In this document: piece after piece, positions 35,001-45,625 of the stretch
How positions within the stretch are numbered: the first letter of the stretch is position 1
How the letters are laid out: each line of letters begins with the position of its first letter
Assembly (NCBI RefSeq): GCF_003286085.1
Contig: NW_020825322.1
Span: forward strand, 372,001-436,000
Direction of reading: 5' to 3'
From: Drosophila persimilis
Taxonomy: Eukaryota; Arthropoda; Insecta; Diptera; Drosophilidae
DNA: 64,000 nucleotides
Notes under the pieces: generated by a model
Databases searched by the model: none
What the model was told of the DNA's origin: nothing
Seen by the model: the letters and a program-made list of their open reading frames with translations, nothing else
Made by a program: the position numbers and the translations under genes

Positions 35001-38000
35001 ATTGTCGACTGTTTCCTCGCCTTCGAGAAAGTGCTGTCGCTGCAGTATAAAGTTGATGATGGAGTACCGAGTGCTGTCATCGAAGAAGTTTGGATGCTCT
35101 GTGTCGTACAGCTCCAGATAGTTGCGTGAGAACTCCAGGTGGATGCGCGGCTCTCGTTCGGGAAAGAGTTCCGTGTTCAGCTGCACGGAACTGAAGAGGC
35201 TGCGGCACATGCGGGTGAAGCAAGACTTGAAGGCGGGCGCCGCCTCATCGAAGATCTGATCCTGGCCCGGTATTGGCTTCAGTGGCACCTTGATCTTCAG
35301 TATCTCCGCATAGCGATAGAGCACCTCGAAGGGGGCATGGATCTTGATAAAGTGCACGCGCTGAACTTTGTTGTGCTCCAGCTGCAAGCCCTCCCTCTGC
35401 AGATTCGCCTCGAAGATCTCCCGCTTCCGGCGATGATCCTCCACCTGATCCTCGCCATTGTAGGCCAGCACAAAGTCCACGCTCCGTTTGCCATCATCAA
35501 AGCGTCTGTAGGTCTGTAGATCCCAAGAAAGAGAAAAGAGAAGAGCTTTAGACAAATCCGCATATGAATCACATCACACTGAGACGGCGAAACGAAATAT
35601 CTTAAAAATACGTATGTTTATCTATAAACTAGAAACAACAAAGCGTGTGGGTGCGAGTGCCTGCACTTCCCGGGCCCCACCCCAGCCCATCACCATGCGA
35701 GACTCCTCCTGGGACTCCTGGTTGCCCAGCCAGGCCAGAAAGCCACAGCAGGCCGGCATTTTTGGGAGAGACGGAACGGAACGAAAGAACAACCGACCGT
35801 CGCGGCCGAACAGCAGAATGGGTTTGATGCCGCCTCCTCCTCTGTCTCTCTCTCTCTCTCTCTGCGAGGCGGGAGGCGGCACAGATTGGAGATGTATGCA
35901 TTGAATATATATTTATTTAAATATATACCATGCAGACGTTTTTCTCCGTGCAGCAGCAGGCAGAGCATTAGCATACATACTATTTATAATTACAATAAAA
36001 TACAAAAATATACAAAACAGTTTTTCATTTACCCAAAAAGAAAATTCCCTCAAGCAAGCTTTTTGGAAAGAAAGAAAGCTTTCGGTTCACCGAAGTATTG
36101 GATACCCTTTGCAGACCGTTAGCTACACAGCTTCATATTGTATGTATAGTATCTTGACATATTCTGTGATTTATGTAGATTGCTAATCAATAACAATTTA
36201 GAGCTTAATTGAAAAGGTTTGTTCCTCAAAGCATAGGTCTTATGACAGATCATTGGACCGAAGAATGTCTAGATAAATAATATACAATGCATCGTTTATC
36301 GGTATATTTCCAGAGACTCTTAAAACCTTGTCCTTTAACCGATTGTTCCTAAGGCAGCTATATATATTTACATACAGATTTGGTTATAGTATTTCTACAG
36401 ACATTATGGATGGCTAACTGGCAAAGATATATAAATACAGACAAACGGATGCACTCCAGTCCTGCTGCTAATAAAGAAATCTATATGCTTTCTGGGTGCG
36501 TAACAAAACCTATACAGAATAATAATGCTCTTTCTGCAAAAGGGTATCATCAATCAGAAGCAAATAAAACAAAGAAGAGTGTGAAAGAAGAGGCGTCTAG
36601 AATGCGTGTGTTCGTGTGTGTATAGCAAAAGAGAACGTTCGAAGAGTGCGAAAGCTTGCTCTAGAGGTGATGTGGGAGATGTGTACATATACCGTACCGT
36701 ACTCCGTATCGGTGTATGTATGCAAATGTGGATGAGATGGAAACAACAACAACTGCCGCAACAAAGATGAGAGAGAGCGAGAGATCAAGAGAGAGCGAGC
36801 AGGCAGGTTGGTTGGTTGGGTGGGTGGTTGTGATGAGAGCGAGTGAATGAGTGAGTGAGTGCGAAGGATTAAATAAGAGAGGCAGCGAGCAGAGCGGCAG
36901 AGCGAGGCGGTTTTTTTGTTTTTGGTTTTTTTTTTTTGTTTTTTGGCGTTTCGTGCGGTAATTCGTTGTGGATCATATCGTAATTTTTTGTTTGTTGGAT
37001 CGTATTGTTATTGTTGTTGTTTACCCTCAATTTCCACTGGGAGTATGTAATTGGCAATTTCTTATCTTTATTAGAAACTGTGCTACTATTTCTTAACAGA
37101 CGTCTAGAGACCTCATCGTCACCACCTCCTGCTCCAGCTCCTGTATGGCCGCCAACACCAATCCCCGTGGGCAAATGATTCCGTCCGTTGTGCAGGGCCA
37201 GCATTTGTGCGGCAATCGCTGCATCCGTTTGATCGCCTCCACCGTTCAGGTGCTCCAGTGCCGTCGACTGCCGATAGCCGGGCTGCCACGCCAAAGCCGC
37301 ATGCTCGGCAGCGGCGCCACTACCCAGCCGCAGGCTGTTGCGTGTCTCATCATTGGCCAGATCCACGGCCGAATGGTAGATTGTGTTCCGCGACTGTGAC
37401 AGCGATTTGCGGTGGGCGGCTGCGGCAGCCGCCGCCTCGGAATCCGCCAGCGAAATGGTGTCAAAGTACAGGCTCTCGCGCTCGTCCATCTCCGATTCGG
37501 GATAGTCGTAGTCGTGGGTGCGGACTGGAACGAATGGGCATTTGAGGGATTAATCGGGGATATCTGGACTAGGCAATAGGTTGGTTTTAGTGCGTGCATT
37601 ACGAGCAAGTGGATGACGAGATGATGGGATGATGACGGCCCTTAACAGAGGGACACCACAGGCGATGCGGATGATCGATCGTTCCCCTTACAAAGTAAGA
37701 AATTATTTTATTCTGATTCTGATTGAATTACTACTGATTTACGCTGGCTTTTGGTCTACTATACATTATTTTACATATAAAATTGGCATTGAATAGGCGA
37801 AATCCCAGAGAATTTTCTTTCAATAGAAATGCATCCACCTTTACCATAAATCCAATATACCCCTATGCCCTTTTTGAGTACCGGGTATAGCAAATCCGTT
37901 TCTACAATCCCACCACTTTTATTACTTAAGCAAATAAATAAATAAATTCTATATTAAAATTAAAGAGCCGGCCGGAATCGTATTGGTATAAATTATCAAG

Positions 38001-38624
38001 CCCCTTTCCACCATATTAATTACTGATAAGTTTCGCTTAGTGCTTAGTTTCGATAGTGCCAGACATGAAAAGCAGATAATGTGTAGCAAAGAGGATGATG
38101 ATGGCATGAAATTCCAATTCCGATTCCGATTCCATGCCGCCTGCTAATTCGGTGGCAAAAACTTATCAGAGAGCCCAGCCGCTGTTGCTGCTTCTATTTT
38201 TCTGATACCAATACGGTGGACGGGGTCATTTAAATGCGGTCAATTATATAATTGATGCCCCCCTCCCGTTTACGACACACATGAGTGGTGTGGGAGCTTC
38301 GATGGATGGATGGATGGATGGATGGATGGTTGAATGCTTGGTGCGGGGGATGTGGGTCTGATGATCCGTTTCCGGCGAACACTTTACGCACTGAATGAGT
38401 CCTAAGAAAAACCAAACCAAAATCGAACCCCATACAAATAGGTGTGTTCTCAACCAAAAAAAATGCAGAACAATAACGATCGAAATATGTACAAACATAA
38501 ATGCATAATAAAAGAGACACAAAAAAGACAAAGATCGTTGGGTTGGGGCGGGGTGGAGCGCAATGATCGAGTGATGATGGAATTTGTTTGATCATTTTTC
38601 ATTTTATTTACCCGCCGAATACAT
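32004..38624 (-). CDS. CG10353: Anoctamin (TMEM16) membrane protein
   Basis: Nine minus-strand exons: 38,612-38,624, 37,025-37,524, 34,941-35,513, 34,819-34,874, 33,728-34,280, 33,027-33,648, 32,658-32,863, 32,310-32,591 and 32,004-32,246. All phases agree, giving 1,015 residues. The N-terminal 170 residues are Ala/Gly-rich and variable. The anoctamin dimerisation domain starts at TYRRFDDGKRSVDFVLAY. Hallmarks follow: [29 protein letters not shown] (TM1), CNPGGCLMELCMQL (TM6), [30 protein letters not shown] (TM7) and IEVRLDAIKMLRFLRRPV. The acidic residues that bind Ca2+ in TMEM16A (CLMELC, EYLEM, IEVRLD) are conserved, so a Ca2+-gated scramblase or channel is likely, though which one is not decidable. 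The four-codon first exon (MetTyrSerAla) is an inference from splice phase. Intron 2 also holds an alternative start (35,694-35,759). Confidence 0.9.
35694..35759 (-). CDS. Possible alternative first exon of the anoctamin
   Basis: On the minus strand an ATG in good context (CCAAAAATG) at 35,759 opens MPACCGFLAWLGNQESQEES, followed by Arg-Met. After exactly 22 codons comes a GTGATG donor. Joined to the 35,513 acceptor it stays in phase and replaces the 171-residue variable N-terminus with a short Cys-containing one that could be palmitoylated. The frame is also open upstream for about 40 codons (KPILLFGRDGRLFFRSVPS...), so a cassette exon is another possibility. The donor is weak. No expression evidence is available from sequence. 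Confidence 0.35.
37825..37906. mobile_element. INE-1/DINE-1 end fragment
   Basis: GCATCCACCTTTACCATAAATC, then CAATATACCCC and TTTTGAGTACCGGGTATA match the end of the INE-1 copy at 40,270-40,326 base for base apart from a few changes, in the same orientation. Only the terminal 70-80 bp remain. It sits in anoctamin intron 1. Confidence 0.65.
38301..38330. repeat. (GGAT)n microsatellite
   Basis: Seven GATG/GGAT tetranucleotide units inside anoctamin intron 1. Confidence 0.85.
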
Positions 38625-39298
38625 GGTGAACGGCCGAGGCAGAGGCAGAGGTAGAGAGAGAGAGAGAGAGAGCGGGTAGAGTAGCGCGTGGTGTATGGCA
38701 GTTTTTTTTGTTTTATTTTTGCTATATCGATTATAGATAGATCCTTGTGGCCTCGGATTCGGATTCGGCTTTGGCCTCAGCTTCAGCTCTCCTCTCTCTG
38801 GTTATCGATTCCTGGCGATCCACTTTGTTTCCACACACGGACGGGGGGCGGCTGCGCAGGTGCGCCTGAGCCCGGGCATAACGGTATTACACGACGACGA
38901 CTGAAGGAGTAGCGCAGGCGGCAAAAAAAATAGAGACCACACCACAGGTGACGCAGAAGAAATGTGAGCACTCAAACAAACAAAAAAAAAAACAACAAAA
39001 AATCGCACGCACACGAACGCCGCAAAAAATAAAAAGAAGGGATGATGTCAGAGGGGGGGGTACAACAAATATTAGGCGGCCCCAATATATGCGTACGCTC
39101 GCTCGCGTTGTTTGCCGATTACTGAAAAAACCAAATACGAAACAAAATACGCTTTGCTCCGCCGGGGGTTAACCAAACTCAGTAGCCAGCCTCAGACCCA
39201 GCAGCGCCCCAGAACTACATTGAACTAGAAACAGCACCAAAGAAAAAACGAAAAACGAGGGGGAACGTTGCGAGTTGCTGCGGAGACCGCAACTCTAC

Positions 39299-39305
39299 AT
39301 TTATA
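39299..39305 (-). promoter_or_regulatory. TATA box, candidate anoctamin promoter
   Basis: The minus strand reads GGGTATAAATGTAGAG, a good TATA box. It lies about 675 bp upstream of the first anoctamin codon and is followed at the usual distance by GCAGCAACTCG. A start near 39,270 would give a GA/CT-rich 5' UTR running to 38,624. TATA is unusual among the other genes here, which use motif 1/6 or DRE. Confidence 0.4.
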
Positions 39306-39449
39306 CCCGACATCTCCTCCGGCAGACGCCGCTAATATTAAGCGACACGACGAAGAGTGCGTGCGAGAGAGACAGAAAATCAGTCTGAGCGTGACGTCGG
39401 GCGCTGCGTAGCCAGTGCAAATTGATTTGTTCCCTTTGGCTATAAAAAT

Positions 39450-40326
39450 TATCTGATCTGATCCAGATTCAGAAACCTGATAGATATGATCATTATCTAT
39501 GATTCTGCGTTTTTAGTTTTCTCGTATCTTCAAAATTGTGGATGCCACAGATTTTCGTTCTTTGGGGGGGGCGGAAGGGGGTATGGCGAAATTTTGAGAT
39601 ATACGTTTTATAGTGAGATCTAACAGGAGTGCGGATACCAAATTTGGTTACTCTAGCGTGAATGGTCTCTGAGATTTGTAAATATCCCCAGCCCCTTTGC
39701 GGGGGCGGAAGGGGGTGTGGCGAAATTTTGAAACAAACTCGTCTCGGTCCGATATCTTAGGAGTGTGGATACCAAATTTGGTTGCTCTAGCTTTTATAGT
39801 CTCTGAGATCTAGGCGCTAATGTTTTACTCTAAGCAAAGCCGCCTATGCTACCTGTGTGTTAGAGAGAGACAGGGCGAGAAAAAATGAAATTGTTTTCTT
39901 GATGCTAGCTATAATAATAATACTATCCAATTCAGATTCTGCAGTCTAAAAGATATGGTCATTCTCTACGATTCTGCGTTTTTGGTTTTCTCATATCTTT
40001 AAAATTATGGATGGCACAGATTTTGGTCCTTTGTGGGGGCGGAAGTGGGCGGGGCGAAGTTTTGAAATATTTTTGTAGCAGTGACATATCACAGAAGTCT
40101 GGATCCAAAACATCGTTGCTCTAGCTCTTATGGTCTTTGAGCATTAGGCGCTGAAGGCGGACAGACGGACGGACAGACAGACATGGCTCAATCGACTCGG
40201 CTATTGATGCTGATCAAGAATATATATACTTTATGGGGTCGGAAACGATTCCTTCTGGACGTTACATACATCCACTTTTACCACAAATCTAATATACCCC
40301 AATACTCATTTTGAGTATCGGGTATA
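39450..40326. mobile_element. INE-1/DINE-1 copy with internal duplication
   Basis: The right end has the hallmark GACAGACAGACATGGCT, ATCGACTCGGCTATTGATG, GAATATATATACTTTATGGG and a terminal GAGTATCGGGTATA known from INE-1 (DNAREP1, a non-autonomous Helentron). The inner block GATTCTGCGTTTTTAGTTTTCTC..GGGGGCGGAAGGGGG..GGCGAAATTTTGA appears at about 39,500-39,660 and again at 39,965-40,075, with a further partial copy at 39,690-39,810. It encodes nothing and lies upstream of the anoctamin promoter. Confidence 0.85.
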
Positions 40327-42030
40327 AAAACCGAACACACACACAAACACACGCAAAAAACATAAAAAAACAAGAACAATCAACTGATTGCCCAAATACA
40401 GGCAGGCGGCGGCATGCAGCCAGATGTGACGTTGCACAGTGTTTGGGAAATGATACGGCAAATGGGTTTCGTACCCCGCACAGTGTCCCGAAATTGTAGA
40501 AGAACGGGAGTGTACATATGGGAGGTACATATGTCCCTGTTTCCCAGATTATGCAAAAATCTCCCTTTAAAAGAGCACACTGAATATAAAGAACTAAAGA
40601 TCTCCTAGGTTTCAGTAATCTTTTAAGGTTCTTTTGTTGAATATTAATGATCCATCATTCAATCTTAATGGAGAATTTCTATAAGTTTCCACTGGAGTTC
40701 TTCTGTTCGAATTACAACAAAAGTTGCCTAAATTATGCCTAATAGTTGGATTTCTCTCACTCTTTCTTTAACAGAAAACCCATAAATTATACTTCTGTCT
40801 TAACAAAATCCGAATGTGGCTCCGAGAGCACTTTATGTGGGCGTCAAGCTAATATGCTCTTTCGTGATAGGGTAAACGCCACAGATAGACACAGGGGGGG
40901 AAATCATTGACCTTGACGGAATATCCAAAATTGGTGGGAATACTGGGCAATACGGACTACAAAATGTGCTTCTATGTAACGCTCCCAGACGAATTTCGGA
41001 GGTCGCAAGCAGAACGAGTTGTTTATGAAGGGAAATCGGCATGAAAGAAAGAGCATGTGTACGGGGACTGCAAAGGTCAAGTTGAAGCGTAAACTGTTGA
41101 CAAAAGCAAAGTGCAAAAAGAATTTTTTTTTATTTATCTTCAGCTTGTCTAACAATTTAAAACCTGTTTCACACTCTCTGCCAGACAGACAGACACACAC
41201 ACACACGCAGACACACAGACACAGGGGGAGAGTCGAGGAGATATAAAGCCGGAAAATAGTCCAAGACACGCAAATTTTTGGTGGAAATGGAGGCGATGGC
41301 CGCCGAAAGACATTCAAGAAGAAGGCTCATTCATCATTTGGAAGCCATTAAACACAATGAAGCTACTGCTAGCTAGCGAATGGGTGCGCTCGAGTGATAA
41401 TGATGCACCATCGCCACCTCTGGCGGCATCTTCTAGGCATGAGCATGTCTCTATATTTAGCAGATTGCATACAGAAATTGTCTCTGGTGTGGGCTTGTGG
41501 GGGAGGAGGACTGCAACTTGGTTAGAAACAATGCGTTATTAGTAGTTTAGCAGGCATGCGGATTCTCCTCTCCAGTCTAACCGCCTGGGGGACTCACCTT
41601 GGTCAACCGATTTTTGGTTGTGCTGTGATGTGATGCGTCCTAGTATTTACTGGATGCCAGGGCCCATATCAACCTGCTCCTGCTGCTGTGAGTGTTTCCC
41701 GCCCCCGCACTTTCACACTCACTAATAAGACAGGTGCAAGTATAGTTTAAATCTCGGAAGCTGCTTTTGTTTTGTGAATTTCCATCAAAAATCTTCCAAA
41801 ACACTTGGGATGTCCGGCCCAGTGTTGAGTTGGGAGATTGCAAAAGTGCTGGAAAATGCTGACAGTGTATTCGATATCGCAAAGTATCGCAAAGTATTAT
41901 ATACAATTGTCCGCTAATAAACATTGATTTGTTTAATTTTGGCCAATATTATGCTTGTTCTATGTTTTTTAAGCATTAAATGTATTGCATTTTAGGTTAT
42001 TTTATGAATGAAACTCGATCGCTACAATGC
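40327..42030. other. Intergenic DNA, one candidate untranslated exon
   Basis: No coding gene is supported. On the minus strand GGTTGACCAAG|GTGAGTCCCC (donor at about 41,593-41,598) is a strong 5' splice site, preceded by 60 bp of CACATCACAGCACAACC text. It could end an alternative untranslated first exon of the anoctamin. The rest is mixed low-complexity DNA (CA run at 41,196-41,222). Confidence 0.35.
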
Positions 42031-42034
42031 TCGA

Positions 42035-42060
42035 TAGTCAATGGTATATTTCTCTCATCT
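42035..42060 (+). promoter_or_regulatory. Motif 6 / motif 7 type core promoter of SelG
   Basis: CAATGGTATATTTCTC followed at once by TCATCTCTAACC. The first matches Ohler motif 6 (KTYRGTATWTTT) closely and the second is like motif 7 (CAKCNCTR). They lie about 120-145 bp before the SelG ATG. Assignment is by motif resemblance only. Confidence 0.45.
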
Positions 42061-42181
42061 CTAACCATTTGATACCACGTCGTTTTTTGACTAGTTTTTG
42101 TTTTGTGCGTTGGAAAACCAAAATTTGTTAAATAATCGTAGCCATTAGGAGAATCCTGCATGTTCGCAGGACCGCAGCAGC

Positions 42182-42627
42182 ATGGTGTACATCGACCGCA
42201 GTGAGTAAAAATAACCGTCCCGATGTTTGGACCCTAGAGTTCTAGACGTTGTTTATGTTTATAGATGGTCGCGTATGCGAGAAGCGTCCCTGGGACTGGC
42301 CGCGAATAGTGGAATTATTTTTGAGAATCTGGTACATCATCAAGCAATTGTAAGTGACTCAAGTGGCTCTCCCATGGGCTAGTAATAAGCCAAGTTGCTT
42401 GCAGGTTCCTGACGTTCCTGGCCCCCTTCGACGGCAAGAGCAACAATGATAACCGTCGTGGTGGAGGAAGCGGTTGGGGAGGCGGTGGAGGAGGCGGCGG
42501 CGGCGGCGGAGGAGGAGGAGGTGGCAGTGGTGGGGGCAACGAAGGATTAAGGCCGAACCGACGAATTGGCCGCATTCAGAACTCTATGTCCTGCAACACC
42601 CCTACTGGTGGTGGCGGATGAGGATAG
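42182..42627 (+). CDS. SelG: SelG: selenoprotein K-type ER membrane protein
   Basis: Exons 42,182-42,200, 42,265-42,349 and 42,405-42,627 join in phase: MVYIDRNGRVCEKRPWDWPR, then a hydrophobic segment IVELFLRIWYIIKQLFLTFL (single transmembrane helix, about residues 21-40), APFDGKSNND and a long Gly-rich tail. In-frame TGA at 42,619-42,621 is followed by one Gly codon and TAG. The end therefore reads GlyGlyGlyGly-Sec-Gly, as in the SelK family, where Sec is the penultimate or near-last residue. Full length with Sec is 108 residues. SelK proteins sit in the ER membrane and work in ER-associated degradation and, in mammals, with the acyltransferase DHHC6. Reading TGA as stop would remove only two residues, but those are the functional Sec and Gly. 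The SECIS-like hairpin downstream supports recoding. Confidence 0.95.
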
Positions 42628-42734
42628 TAGCGACATCCAGTTCCAACTAATGAACGGATGTCGCGCATATCCCAGGATGAGTCAGATTAAGCAGCACCCA
42701 TAACATGACTCCCACATCAGATTCATATCTTGCC

Positions 42735-42800
42735 CATCGTGGCACTAATGACGCAGCATTCTAAAACTCAAATTTGAGCGGATTGCTGCGGATGCGATTG
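42735..42800 (+). promoter_or_regulatory. SECIS element of SelG
   Basis: The core ATGAC (42,748-42,752) is followed by GCAGCATTC. An apical region AAAA comes next, then a self-complementary CTCAAATTTGAG (mini-stem, as in form 2 SECIS), then GGATTGCTGC pairing back to GCAGC, and GGAT as the 3' side of the non-Watson-Crick quartet. The outer flanks (ATCGTGGCA and TGCGAT) can pair partly. It lies about 130 nt after the Sec TGA, a usual distance. SBP2 would bind it to direct Sec insertion (family knowledge). Confidence 0.85.
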
Positions 42801-42948
42801 AACAACTGATATGGGGGTCGCTGTAAAGTTTGACCATCATATTTGACCCACGAATTAACTTAGCTCTATTTTAGCCATACGGTTTTCGAAACGTTTTTTT
42901 TGGTTCTGGCTTTACCAAATTTACTCAAACTAATGTTTAAACTTAAAA

Positions 42949-42954
42949 CAATAA
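42949..42954 (+). terminator. SelG poly(A) signal
   Basis: AATAAA about 320 bp after the SelG stop and after the SECIS, in AT-rich DNA, with sicily starting 190 bp further on. The position fits the end of the SelG transcript. Confidence 0.5.
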
Positions 42955-43146
42955 ACTGCTTAGTTTATATTATTAAATGCGAATTAAAGATTCTTCTGAA
43001 TAATAAAAATGGAATTTGAATATAAAAGAAATCTCTAGAAAATGTTTTCTGGCGTTTACGAGCACTTTCTGCTAGCAGCGATCTGGCAACACTGCACCCG
43101 GACATCTGTTCCATCGACGAAGAAGAAGGGGCAGCAGCGGTAACAG

Positions 43147-44312
43147 ATGAGGCGCCTGGTACGAAATTGGAATAACCAATTGTTACTTAATGCAAGTACT
43201 GGACAATGTCTCGCCGCCAAGTGCGCGAGTGGCCAGCCGGCTAGGACAGAGCCCGTCGAGCCAGATAAGAATGGATTCGGCTCCAAGTACTGCATGGGCC
43301 TGGTAGAGTAAGTTGGAATTACGTGGGCACTCGAGGATTGTCTGCTGTAACTATCTCTTGTCCCTAGGAAATATGACTATGAAAACTATTTGAGCACCTT
43401 GCTGCTGCCGCGGGAACTGCGTCGAGCTGCCTTTGCCCTGCGTGCCTTTAACGTTGAGGTCTCTCGGTCAGTCAGCGGACACGTAAGTTGTGTTTGCCAT
43501 TTCTTGGGTAACCATCAGCTCTAAGGGCCTTCTCTACCACTCCATAGCAAATAGAGCCGCAAATTGCAAAGCTGCGTCTCAAGTTCTGGTACGATTCCAT
43601 AGACAAATGCTTCGAGCTGGACTCCCAGCAGTCTTATGTGAAGGACCAGCCAGTTCTGCGGGAATTAAAGCACGCCGTAGGGACCCGCAAGCTCAACAAA
43701 ATCTATCTGCGTCGCCTGGTCACGGCCCGCGAGCGTCCTCCCAATCAGGCGTTCGAATCGATGCGGGAACTGGAAGAATACGCTGAGCAGGCTTTTTCTT
43801 CCCTGCTGCATCTGCTGGTGGAGGTGAGCGGCGCTAAAGACCTGCAAGTCGATCATGCTGCCTCCCATCTGGGCAAGGCTCAGGGCATAGCCACCCTGTT
43901 GAGGGCCATACCACATGCGGGACGTCAGCAGGCGGTCTGTGTGCCCCTCGAAGTGCTTGTACGGCACGGGGTCAGTCAGGAGCGCATATTGCGCAGCAAG
44001 AGTGACGACAAGGGCGTAGAGGAATGCATCTTCGAGGTGGCCAGTGCGGCCAATACACATCTGAAGCTGGCCCGGCAGCTGCGCGATCAAGTGCCGCGTC
44101 CGGTGCGCAAGATCTTTCTGTCCGCCGTGGCCACCGATGGTTACCTGGAGCGACTGCGACGCGCTGATTTTCTGTAAGTCCTTAAGTCTATCCTATTTGT
44201 TCCTCCTCGTCAACTTGCATTTCTTTCCAGGCTTACCCACAAAGGTTGTGTGGGACGTGACACCATGCTGCCGGCCCGCCTCTTCTGGAATAGCCTGTTG
44301 AATCGATACTGA
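43147..44312 (+). CDS. sicily: Sicily / NDUFAF6, complex I assembly factor
   Basis: Exons 43,147-43,307, 43,368-43,482, 43,548-44,173 and 44,231-44,312 join in phase to 327 residues (human NDUFAF6 has 333). The protein is a squalene/phytoene synthase-like fold without the usual catalytic Asp-rich motifs. Recognisable parts are [74 protein letters not shown] and [16 protein letters not shown]. The N-terminal 50 residues are basic and Cys/Asn-rich, fitting a mitochondrial targeting region. Known role: early assembly of NADH dehydrogenase at the inner membrane, with a cytosolic precursor interacting with Hsp90 in flies. An upstream ATG at about 43,033 opens a 33-codon frame closing just before the start. 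GGCAACACTGCA at 43,087 resembles motif 1, so the true start may exclude it. Only 190 bp separate it from SelG. Confidence 0.93.
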
Positions 44313-45625
44313 TTATACCCCTTAGCCTCTGTCAGGAGTTAGTTATAGTTTAAATAAGCCTGAAGCCAAATTGTTAAACTACCTAAATTTGCTATTTTGC
44401 AGCAGAAGGAGGTACTAAAAGTTCACAAAAAAGGTTAATAATAAATGAATGATTGTGAAAGGAAATGCAGTCGAATTTCTCTTTTACGAGCTTCCACACA
44501 ACGAAGTTTTTAGTATAACGAATTTATTTCTGCAAAAATTAATTCTATTGAGATTCGCTATATGGAAGCTCGCATAATTGAGCAATTTGCTTGAATTTTA
44601 ATGCTGGCGCCAATACGGATAGAATATACAATTATAACAATATCGATAACAGATCGCGGAAACGTTTGTGCGATATCCCCATCATTTACATTCGATGGCT
44701 TAGTTGGTTTAAAGCGGGTCGGAGCGAAAATTTTAGATTTTATAAATGTTTGATTTGATGTGGCAATTGTGTATTAGAAAAATCCCATCCCATGAAAAAC
44801 AAAAACGGAGCAGTGTGAACCAGACGACGACGCACAACAAGAAATAGCACCGTTTTGGCCAGGCCCGCGTAAATGATAAATTATAAAATTCATATATTTT
44901 TGGCAAAGTAAGGATCTGCGGCCCAGCCCCCGCGCGCTTGTGTTTGTTTCATTCGCTTACACCGCACCTCCTACTCCAAGCAGAATTACCGCTTAGCGTT
45001 TCTTCATTTTGTATGTAACGGCACTTTGTGGTGCCGCGTCTTTGCACACAACGCTACGGAACGAGATAGAACGATAGAAGAAGGAGAGGAGTCAGGAAGA
45101 GGATAGACAAAACGAAAACAGTGCGTGTGCATGTGTATGTGTGTGAATGCCATTTGCAGCACACTTGAAATCTAACGGTACCCGTACGTACACTGGCGGG
45201 CGTAAAACAAGTGACGGTCAATAAAAATTATATTTTTCCTCCAAAAATCGAACAGATCTGAAATGAAAATTATTATAATAAAAAAGCAATTATAAAATAC
45301 ACAAAAAAAAATATTTAAAAAAAAAAAAACAAATAATATATATGTAAAATAATTATCCACAACATAAAAAAAACACAAAAAAGCAAGGAAAAAAATATTA
45401 AAATATATTTATTACAAAAAAAGAAAGAAAAAACTAAAATATTTTACACTTAACTTAAAAAAAAAAAACAAAAAACCAAAAACATAGTCCTTAAGCCAAC
45501 ACACACAAAAAAGCAGTTCGTGCTGGGATCCCAATTTTATTCCACAAAAGAAAAGAAAGGAAAACCACGAAACGATACCACTGCTTCTAGCCCCACCCAC
45601 GGAACGAACATAAGGGTATCCCCTA
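44313..45625. other. sicily 3' UTR and wisp promoter / 5' UTR
   Basis: AT-rich DNA. From about 44,800 there is GAGCAGTGTGAACCAGACGACGACGC, then UTR-like A-rich text up to the wisp ATG. AATAATAAATGAA at 44,437 could end the sicily transcript. No ORF of note is seen. Confidence 0.45.

Noticed and set aside
42315..42575. Pro-rich minus-strand ORF over SelG
   Set aside because: Complement of the Gly-codon run; no splice or start context.
42619..42621. TGA read as the SelG stop
   Set aside because: Gly-Sec-Gly ending, the next codon being Gly then TAG, and the SECIS-like hairpin point to selenocysteine.
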